From Chloroflexota bacterium (GTDB lineage: Bacteria; Chloroflexota; Limnocylindria; Limnocylindrales; CSP1-4): a stretch of DNA of 11,361 nucleotides. The notes under the pieces are model-generated. The model was not told the origin of the DNA. It worked only from the letters and a program-made list of their open reading frames with translations, and ran no database searches. Position numbers and translations under genes: made by a program. Of the stretch, positions 6,470-11,361 are shown piece by piece; position 1 is the first letter of the stretch; each line of letters opens with the position of its first letter. The stretch spans positions 7,238-18,598 of the forward strand of contig VBFZ01000036.1 of NCBI GenBank assembly GCA_005880805.1, read 5' to 3'.

Positions 6470-7812
6470 GCCTTCTCCCCGAAGCGCAGGCCGATAGCCG
6501 CGGCATGCGCGGCCAGTCCTTCGGCTATCGCGAGCGTCGTCACGGTTTCGCGTATCGAGCTCAATCCCGCTCGGTCGATGCGCTGGACCTGGACGAACTT
6601 CCCGAAGGCCTCGACCCCCAGCGGCCCGGACGACCTGGCCAGTCCGCCCGTGGGGAGCACGTGATTCGCGCCCGAGGCGTAATCGCCGGCCGACTCAGGG
6701 GCGTACGGCCCGACGAAGACCGAACCGGCATTCAGCACGCGGGCTGCGACATCGTCCGCGTCGGCGGTCAGCACCGTCAGGTGCTCAGGCGCGTAGTCGT
6801 TGACGAACGCGACGGCCGCATCGAGTGTGGGCGCCAACACGACGAGGGCGCCGGCGACGAGGCTCCGCTCGAGGATCGCGCGGCGAGGAGCGGCGCTGAG
6901 CTGGCGGGCGACCTCCGCTTCGACCGCCTCGACCATGCCCGGATCCGGCGTCACCACAAGGGCCGGCGAGTCGGGGCCGTGCTCGGCCTGGCTCAGCAGG
7001 TCGGCCGCGACGAAGGCTGGGTCCGCGGTTGCGTCCGCGAGGACCATCACCTCCGACGGTCCGGCGGGCAGATCGATGCCGACCTCTCCCAGCACCTCGA
7101 GCTTTGCCGCCGTCACCCACGCGTTACCGGGGCCGACGATCTTGTCGACTGGCGCAATACCGGCATCCGGGAGGCCGAATGCCAGGGCGGCCACGGCCTG
7201 GGCGCCGCCCGCGACGATGAAGGCATCCACGCCCAGCAGGCCCGCCGTCCCGAGCAGGACCTCGTCCACCGTGCCATCTGCGCTCGCCGGCGACGCGACG
7301 ACGAGGCTGCCGACCCCGGCAACACGGGCCGGGACGGCCGACATGACCAGCGAGCTCGGGTAGGCCGCGGATCCGCCAGGTACATATGCCCCGATCCGTT
7401 CGATGGGCGTCCACCGGCGTTCGATCCTGATGCCCGGTGTGATCGTCGTCGTGGTCGTCGTCGGCCGCTGGGTTTCGGCAAACCGCGTCACGTTGGCGAT
7501 CGCGGCCTCGAGCGCCGTTCGGACCGCAGCGGGAAGTCGATCGCGCGCCGCGAGAAGCTCGGATCGCTCGAGCGCCAGTCGACCATCGGGCAAGCCGCCG
7601 CCGAATCGGCTGTTCGCGGCTCGCACGGCCTCTTCGCCCCCTGCCTTCACCTCGGCCACGATCCGCCGAGCGGCGTCTCGTACGGCCGGATCCGGGATCG
7701 CGCCCCGCCTGAAGAGCCCGTCGCGCTGGGCGGCGACCGCCGGATCGCGCTCCGTATCGGCCAGGTCGAGTCGGCCCAGTCGAACGGCTACCGCCTCGGC
7801 CGCGGACGTCAC
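6466..7812 (-). CDS. hisD: Histidinol dehydrogenase
   Basis: A 448-residue zinc- and NAD-dependent enzyme that oxidises histidinol twice to histidine, the last step of the pathway. Visible motifs: GAYVPGG (141-147), QAVAALAFG (205-213), KIVGPGNAWVTAAK (224-237), DLPAGPSEVMVLAD (247-260), QAEHGPDSP (275-283), APEHL (341-345), SAGDYASGANHVLPTGG (374-390) and SGPLGVEAFGKF (395-406). Zinc and catalytic residues fit Gln275, His278, Glu343, His344, Asp377 and His436. The start is GTG at 7812, giving a GTGA overlap with the hisG stop; the frame stays open 75 nt further upstream, but that lies inside hisG. An odd detail is a run of six threonines (118-123), encoded by an ACG/ACC triplet repeat, in the variable stretch before ITPGIRIE. 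Confidence 0.98.
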   Translation of the reverse strand: MTSAAEAVAVRLGRLDLADTERDPAVAAQRDGLFRRGAIPDPAVRDAARRIVAEVKAGGEEAVRAANSRFGGGLPDGRLALERSELLAARDRLPAAVRTALEAAIANVTRFAETQRPTTTTTTITPGIRIERRWTPIERIGAYVPGGSAAYPSSLVMSAVPARVAGVGSLVVASPASADGTVDEVLLGTAGLLGVDAFIVAGGAQAVAALAFGLPDAGIAPVDKIVGPGNAWVTAAKLEVLGEVGIDLPAGPSEVMVLADATADPAFVAADLLSQAEHGPDSPALVVTPDPGMVEAVEAEVARQLSAAPRRAILERSLVAGALVVLAPTLDAAVAFVNDYAPEHLTVLTADADDVAARVLNAGSVFVGPYAPESAGDYASGANHVLPTGGLARSSGPLGVEAFGKFVQVQRIDRAGLSSIRETVTTLAIAEGLAAHAAAIGLRFGEKA

Positions 7813-8669
7813 TGGACGATCTTCTCGATCGGGAGGACGAGGATGCCCGAGGCGCCTGCGCCCTTGAGCCGTGGGAGGAGCCCCCACACCTCGTCAGCCC
7901 CGACGACGGAGTGGATCGCGATCATCCCGTCATGAGCGAGCGGGATGACCGACGGCCCCGACAGGCCGGGCAGCAGCGCCTGGAGCTCGTCGAGCTTGAC
8001 CGAGGGCGCGTTCATCATCAGGTACTTCTTGTCGCGCGCCGCGATGACCGCCGACAGCATTGTCTCGATCGCCGCGAGCTCCGTCGCGCGTCCTTCGCGC
8101 GCTTCGGGGTTGGCGACGAGGACGGCCTCCGAGGGCAGCACGTCCCCGATCGGCCGCAGGCCGTTGAGGATCATGGTCGAGCCGCTGGACACGAGGTCGA
8201 CGATCGCCTCGGCGAGGCCCAGCCGCGGGGCGACCTCCACCGCGCCGGAGATCGGGATGACCTCGACGGGGACGGACTGTGCCGCGAAGTAGCTCCGCGT
8301 CGTGTTTGGATGGGCGGTGGCGACCCGCAGGCCGCTGAGCTCATCGACCGACTGGTACGGGCTGTCGGCCGGCACCGCGATGGTCAGGCGGCACTGCCCG
8401 TAGCCGAGCGGTCGAACGCGCGGCAGGTCGACGCCCGACTCGCAGAGGAGGTCAATGCCGGTGACGCCGAGGTCGGCGACGGCGTCCCGGACGAACTCGA
8501 TCACGTCGTTGGTCCGCACGAAGAGGATGTCGAGGTCGAAGTTGCGGACGCGAGCAACGAGCGACCGATCCGTACTCTCGAAGACCAGGCCGGCGTCGTG
8601 CAGGAGCTGGAGCGTCGGCTCGACGAGTCGCCCCTTGTTCGGGACGGCAAGGCGGAGGCGGTCGTTCAT
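7809..8669 (-). CDS. hisG: ATP phosphoribosyltransferase, long form
   Basis: A 286-residue enzyme that joins ATP and PRPP, the committed and feedback-regulated step of histidine synthesis. Motifs: LRLAVPNKGRL (5-15), DVIEFVRDAVADLGVTGIDLL (55-75), and the HisG signature EVAPRLGLAEAIVDLVSSGSTMILNGL (145-171), which includes the PRPP-binding loop. Residues ~215-286 (KYLMMNAP...LAHDGMIAIHSVV...GASGILVLPIEKIV) form the ACT-like HisG_C domain. This is therefore the long, histidine-inhibited homohexameric type that does not need HisZ. ATG 8669 shares an ATGA overlap with the stop of the TrpR-like gene. The frame is open upstream to 8900, but that part overlaps the regulator gene and is not coding. 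Confidence 0.98.
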   Translation of the reverse strand: MNDRLRLAVPNKGRLVEPTLQLLHDAGLVFESTDRSLVARVRNFDLDILFVRTNDVIEFVRDAVADLGVTGIDLLCESGVDLPRVRPLGYGQCRLTIAVPADSPYQSVDELSGLRVATAHPNTTRSYFAAQSVPVEVIPISGAVEVAPRLGLAEAIVDLVSSGSTMILNGLRPIGDVLPSEAVLVANPEAREGRATELAAIETMLSAVIAARDKKYLMMNAPSVKLDELQALLPGLSGPSVIPLAHDGMIAIHSVVGADEVWGLLPRLKGAGASGILVLPIEKIVQ

Positions 8670-9013
8670 CTGGTGGGGGACCTCCGGCCGCGTCGACCGC
8701 CCTGCAGCCGCCCGCCTCGTGTGCGCTCCAGCATCAGGCGGTATCCACCTTCGCCGTGCTGCAGCCACGAGGCGATGCGGGTGATGGTCGCGGTGCTCGC
8801 GCCGGTCTGCTGCGAGATCTGCGCGTAGTGGAGTCCCTCGTCGAGCAGGCGCACGACTGCCCATCGCTGGGACAGGTCGTGGAGCTCTCCGAGCGTGCAC
8901 AGGTCGCGGAAGAAGCGCTCCGCGTCCTCACGGTTCTCGAGGCGCAGGATGGCTTCGAAGAGGGAGGTGGTCTCCTCCGTCCGCCAGTCGGGCCGCTGCA
9001 CGCCCGCATCCAT
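8666..9013 (-). CDS. YerC/YecD (TrpR-superfamily) DNA-binding protein, probable histidine-operon repressor
   Basis: A 115-residue protein matching the YerC/YecD branch of the TrpR superfamily: LFEAILRLENREDAERFFRDLCT (18-40), ELHDLSQRWAVVRLLDEG (43-60), then the helix-turn-helix YAQISQQTGASTATITRIASWLQHGEGGY (63-91). The final ~18 residues are arginine/glycine-rich and variable. It is the first gene of the his cluster, overlaps hisG by 4 nt (ATGA), and sits beside a palindromic site shared with divergent hisA. Established knowledge: TrpR-family proteins bind short palindromes with an amino-acid corepressor, and YerC-type proteins next to his genes have been proposed as histidine regulators (HisR). 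The role here is inferred from position. ATG 9013 has a GAGGAG ribosome-binding site ~12 nt upstream, somewhat far. Confidence 0.93.
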   Translation of the reverse strand: MDAGVQRPDWRTEETTSLFEAILRLENREDAERFFRDLCTLGELHDLSQRWAVVRLLDEGLHYAQISQQTGASTATITRIASWLQHGEGGYRLMLERTRGGRLQGGRRGRRSPTR

Positions 9014-9054
9014 GCCGATCGTCCGCTCCTCTTCGTTGGTAAGTGCCGTCTGAC

Positions 9055-9078
9055 CATGCTAACGTTTTAGCATGCTAA
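9055..9078. promoter_or_regulatory. Palindromic operator between the divergent his units (probable HisR/YerC site)
   Basis: CATGCTAA (9055-9062) and TTAGCATG (9067-9074) form a perfect 8-bp inverted repeat around CGTT. The second arm continues into a perfect 12-bp palindrome TTAGCATGCTAA (9067-9078), so there are three ATGCTAA-type half-sites (9056-9062, 9067-9073, 9072-9078). The CTAA-N4-TTAG geometry resembles the Escherichia coli TrpR operator (CTAG-TTAA-CTAG). The site is 41 bp before the TrpR-like gene's start and 37 bp before hisA, in an unusually AT-rich patch. It is well placed for one repressor to control both directions. No -35/-10 pair is clear enough to call. Confidence 0.75.
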
Positions 9079-9115
9079 CACGATAGGGGGTGGACAGGAT
9101 AGAGGGCAAGGGCAG

Positions 9116-9856
9116 GTGACGTCAACGTTCGAGCTCCTGGCGGCGATCGACCTGCGGGCCGGCCGGGTCGTACGACTTGCCCAGGGCGATTTCGCACGGC
9201 AGACGGTCTATGGCGAGGATCCGGTTGCGACGGCGCGGGCACTCGCTTCGACCGGGGTCCAATGGGTCCACATCGTCGACCTCGACGGGGCGCGAGCGGG
9301 AGCGCCCGGCCAGGCGTCGCTCATCGCTGACGTCATTCGAGCGGTGGGTCCTGCGGTTGCCTGCCAGGTCGGCGGCGGCCTGCGAACGACCAGGGACGTG
9401 GATGCCGCGATTGCCATTGGGGCGCGGCGAGTCGTGCTCGGCACCGCGGCTCTCGAGGACCCCTCCTTCGCCGCGGCCGTGATCCAACGGCACGGCTCGA
9501 ACCGCCTCGCATGTGCGATCGACGTCCGCGGTGGCGTGGCGCTTGGCCGCGGCTGGGACCCTGCGGCGCGGTCGCGCCCGGCGCTCGAAACGGCTCGCGG
9601 GCTGTCGAGCCTCGGCGTCACGCGCTTCGTCGTCACCGCGATCGAACGGGATGGCCGGCTCGAGGGGCCGGATCTCGAGCTCCTGCGGACGTTCGTCGGA
9701 AGTGGCATTGGCGACATCGTGGCGTCCGGTGGCGTCAGCTCGGTCGACGACATCGTTTCCGTCCGCGAGCTCGGCTGCGCTGGGGCAATCGTCGGTCGGG
9801 CGATCTACGAAGGCCGTCTCGATCTCGCGGAGGCGGTTCGGGCGGCCGCGCGATGA
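9116..9856 (+). CDS. hisA: Phosphoribosylformimino-5-aminoimidazole carboxamide ribotide isomerase (ProFAR isomerase)
   Basis: A 246-residue (beta-alpha)8 barrel, homologous to HisF, that opens the ProFAR ribose ring to give PRFAR. It has AAIDLRAGRVVRL (9-21, catalytic Asp12), WVHIVDLDGA (50-59), QVGGGLRTTRDVDAAI (84-99), CAIDVRGG (133-140, Asp136), VTAIERDGRLEGPDLELL (173-190, catalytic Thr174) and ASGGVSSVDDI with AIVGRAIYEG (203-213, 224-233) for phosphate. The residue after Thr174 is Ala, where actinobacterial bifunctional PriA usually has Asp, so a HisA-only enzyme is more likely than PriA; this is inference. The start is GTG at 9116 with a purine-rich stretch (AGAGGGCAAGGG) before it. 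It lies apart from hisH and hisF, divergent from the main his cluster and sharing its operator region. Confidence 0.96.
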   Translation: MTSTFELLAAIDLRAGRVVRLAQGDFARQTVYGEDPVATARALASTGVQWVHIVDLDGARAGAPGQASLIADVIRAVGPAVACQVGGGLRTTRDVDAAIAIGARRVVLGTAALEDPSFAAAVIQRHGSNRLACAIDVRGGVALGRGWDPAARSRPALETARGLSSLGVTRFVVTAIERDGRLEGPDLELLRTFVGSGIGDIVASGGVSSVDDIVSVRELGCAGAIVGRAIYEGRLDLAEAVRAAAR

Positions 9857-9860
9857 AGCT

Positions 9861-9876
9861 GCGCGCCTGACCGCGC
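9861..9876 (+). terminator. Weak hairpin just after hisA
   Basis: GCGCG (9861-9865) and CGCGC (9872-9876) pair around CCTGAC, starting 4 nt after the hisA stop. No T-tract follows (the next bases are AACCCACCC), so this is not a convincing intrinsic terminator. It could assist Rho-dependent ending or be chance in GC-rich DNA. The rest of the 151-bp hisA-amt interval holds no gene that I can see. Confidence 0.25.
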
Positions 9877-9960
9877 AACCCACCCGCAACCTTCGTGCCG
9901 CTCAAGCGAACCGAAACCTTTCCTCGGCCGGTGCTGACGCCGATCGTGGCGATTCGTAGG

Positions 9961-9992
9961 GTGCAGGTAAGAACCGACGTCCGACCCTGCAC
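9961..9992 (+). promoter_or_regulatory. Inverted repeat next to the amt ribosome-binding site
   Basis: GTGCAGG (9961-9967) and CCTGCAC (9986-9992) form a perfect 7-bp inverted repeat with an 18-nt loop. The second arm directly abuts GGAGG (9993-9997), the ribosome-binding site of amt, whose ATG is 10 nt further on. It may be a protein-binding palindrome or a 5'-leader hairpin modulating translation. Nitrogen-responsive control of amt genes is common, but no known GlnR or NtrC consensus was recognised here. Confidence 0.35.
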
Positions 9993-10007
9993 GGAGGATC
10001 GACATAG

Positions 10008-11300
10008 ATGAATCGCCGCACACGAGCACTGATCGCGGCACTGGCGTTGGCGGCCGTTCCCGGGACGGCGGCTGCCGCGGACGGCTCAGCCATCAACTCG
10101 GGTGACACGGCATGGATGCTGGTCGCCACGGCTCTGGTGATGCTCATGCTGCCGGGCCTGGCGCTGTTCTACGGCGGCCTCGTTCGTCGCAAGAACGTCC
10201 TCTCGACGATCATGCACAGCTTCTTCGGCCTCGCCCTGGTGAGCGTCGTCTGGGTGCTGATCGGCTTCTCGATTGCCTTCGCTCCGGACGCGACCGGCAC
10301 CGGACTGTTCGGCGGCCTGACGTATCTCGGCTTCATGAACGTGGGCATGACGCCGGCACAAGGAAGCACGATCCCGTTCATCCTGTTCGCAGCCTTCCAG
10401 CTGATGTTCGCGGCCATCACGCCGGCACTCATCACGGGTGCCTTCGCCGAGCGCAAGCGCTTCGCGAGCTTCGTGATCTTCACGGTCCTGTGGTCGGTGC
10501 TGGTCTATTCCCCGATCGCGCACTGGGTGTGGGCGTCCGATGGCTGGCTGTACAAGCTCGGCGCGCTCGACTTCGCCGGAGGCACGGTCGTCCACGCCTC
10601 CTCCGGACTGTCGGCCTTGATCGTGGCGCTGCTCATCGGCCGCCGGGTCGTGAACGGCGACCGGATGGAGCCGCACGACATTCCGATGACCGTCCTGGGC
10701 GCCGGCCTGCTGTGGTTCGGCTGGTTCGGCTTCAACGCCGGCTCGGCGCTGTCGGCGGGCGGCCTTGCCGCCAATGCGCTGCTCGTGACGAATACGGCTG
10801 CTGCCGCCGCGACGATCACCTGGGTCCTGGCCGCCTACCTGCACAAGGGCAAGGTCAGCGTAGCCGGCGCCGCTTGCGGCGCAGTCGCCGGTCTCGTGGC
10901 GATCACACCGGCATCCGGCTTCGTGACTGCCGGTGGTTCACTGCTCATCGGGTTCGTCGCGGGCGGGCTGTGCTACAGCGCCACGCTCCTTCGCGAGCGG
11001 ATCAAGGTCGACGACGCGCTTGACGTGTTCGCCGTCCATGGTGTGGGGGGAGTGTTCGGCGCCCTCGCCACCGGTGTCCTGGCCACCACTGCGATCAACG
11101 TCTTCCCCGGCCTGATCGACGGCAAGCCGGAGCAGGTGGGCACCCAGCTGATCGCCGTTGCCGCGACGGTCGCCTATGCGGTCGTCGCCACCTTCGTGAT
11201 CGTGAAGGTCGTCGACGGCCTGCTCGGGATCCGGGTCCCGGAGCGCGACGAGGAGCTCGGCCTCGACCTGGCCACGCACGGCGAGGTTGCCTACACCTGA
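10008..11300 (+). CDS. amt: Ammonium transporter, Amt family
   Basis: A 430-residue inner-membrane ammonium channel/transporter. An N-terminal signal peptide (MNRRTRALIAALALAAVPG, likely cut near AAA-ADG at ~24) is followed by the Amt opening GDTAWMLVATALVMLMLPG, then FYGGLVRRKN (54-63). About eleven hydrophobic membrane segments run to ~405. The Amt signature DFAGGTVVHASSGLSAL (188-204) carries the first pore histidine (His196), and FAVHGVGGVFGALATG (341-356) the second (His344). GWFGFNAGSA (238-247) is also typical. The cytoplasmic tail (~408-430) is short, with ERDEELGLDLATHGE, similar to the C-termini that touch P-II proteins. ATG 10008 has GGAGG 10 nt upstream. A glnK/glnB gene often follows amt, but the window ends 61 bp after the stop. 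It delivers ammonium for glutamine, the nitrogen donor used by HisH; functional linkage to the his genes is not implied. Confidence 0.97.
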   Translation: MNRRTRALIAALALAAVPGTAAAADGSAINSGDTAWMLVATALVMLMLPGLALFYGGLVRRKNVLSTIMHSFFGLALVSVVWVLIGFSIAFAPDATGTGLFGGLTYLGFMNVGMTPAQGSTIPFILFAAFQLMFAAITPALITGAFAERKRFASFVIFTVLWSVLVYSPIAHWVWASDGWLYKLGALDFAGGTVVHASSGLSALIVALLIGRRVVNGDRMEPHDIPMTVLGAGLLWFGWFGFNAGSALSAGGLAANALLVTNTAAAAATITWVLAAYLHKGKVSVAGAACGAVAGLVAITPASGFVTAGGSLLIGFVAGGLCYSATLLRERIKVDDALDVFAVHGVGGVFGALATGVLATTAINVFPGLIDGKPEQVGTQLIAVAATVAYAVVATFVIVKVVDGLLGIRVPERDEELGLDLATHGEVAYT

Positions 11301-11321
11301 CGACCGCGGGGGCGTGAGGCC

Positions 11322-11335
11322 TCCTGTCCACAGGA
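11322..11335 (+). repeat. Small palindrome after amt
   Basis: TCCTGT and ACAGGA (11322-11327, 11330-11335) are perfectly inverted around CC, 21 bp after the amt stop. No T-run follows, so I do not call a terminator. Its function is unknown. The remaining bases to the window end show no gene start. Confidence 0.3.
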
Positions 11336-11361
11336 ATAGCGGATCGGGTCCGTTTCGGGGG

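Noticed and set aside
6124..7935. 603-residue open frame on the plus strand opposite hisD and hisB
   Set aside because: Arg-rich, no recognisable domain, lies wholly over strongly matching his genes; a typical shadow in high-GC DNA.
9014..9115. Histidine attenuator (His-rich leader peptide) before the his cluster
   Set aside because: No short frame with a run of histidine codons and no terminator/antiterminator pair in the gap; the palindromic operator explains control better.
11301..11361. Start of a P-II (glnK) gene after amt
   Set aside because: No ATG/GTG frame with P-II-like start (MK-x-IEA) is visible before the window ends.

Overview
This is an 11.4 kb stretch of a GC-rich bacterial chromosome (roughly two-thirds G+C, many GTG/TTG starts, tightly overlapping genes). 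Gene content and protein style (long-form HisG, fused HisIE, TrpR-like YerC regulator, actinobacterial-type threonine-synthase paralogue with a MoaD-like partner) suggest Chloroflexota or Actinomycetota. That placement is inference, because the window has no rRNA or other marker gene.

Layout. 1-377 (+) is the 3' end of a class-III PLP aminotransferase. It converges on, and overlaps by 25 bp, argH (353-1810, -). Upstream of argH on the same strand are a MoaD/ThiS-like sulfur carrier protein (1872-2165) and a threonine-synthase-family PLP enzyme (2162-3520), joined by an ATGA overlap. The 168 bp before the latter hold a SAM-I (S-box)-like aptamer core and a strong intrinsic terminator. The seven-gene cluster yerC/hisR-hisG-hisD-hisB-hisH-hisF-hisIE (9013 down to 3689, -) follows, every junction overlapping by 1 or 4 nt. 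hisA (9116-9856, +) is divergent from it across a 102-bp region with a palindromic operator. Last is an ammonium transporter gene, amt (10008-11300, +).

How it works together. The his genes supply most of the pathway from PRPP to histidine. No hisC aminotransferase or histidinol-phosphate phosphatase is present here. The TrpR-like protein, encoded first in the cluster beside an operator of three ATGCTAA-type half-sites, is the likely autoregulated repressor of both divergent his units. The pair after the his cluster is the most interesting part. A PLP enzyme of threonine-synthase fold is translationally coupled to a ubiquitin-like sulfur carrier and preceded by what looks like a SAM riboswitch with a terminator. 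That is the expected arrangement for homocysteine/methionine synthesis from O-phosphohomoserine with a protein thiocarboxylate as sulfur donor, rather than for threonine synthesis. The sulfur carrier has seven residues after its Gly-Gly, so it would need trimming before activation.

No transposons, CRISPR arrays, tRNAs or rRNAs were seen, and there is no gene-free stretch over 300 bases.
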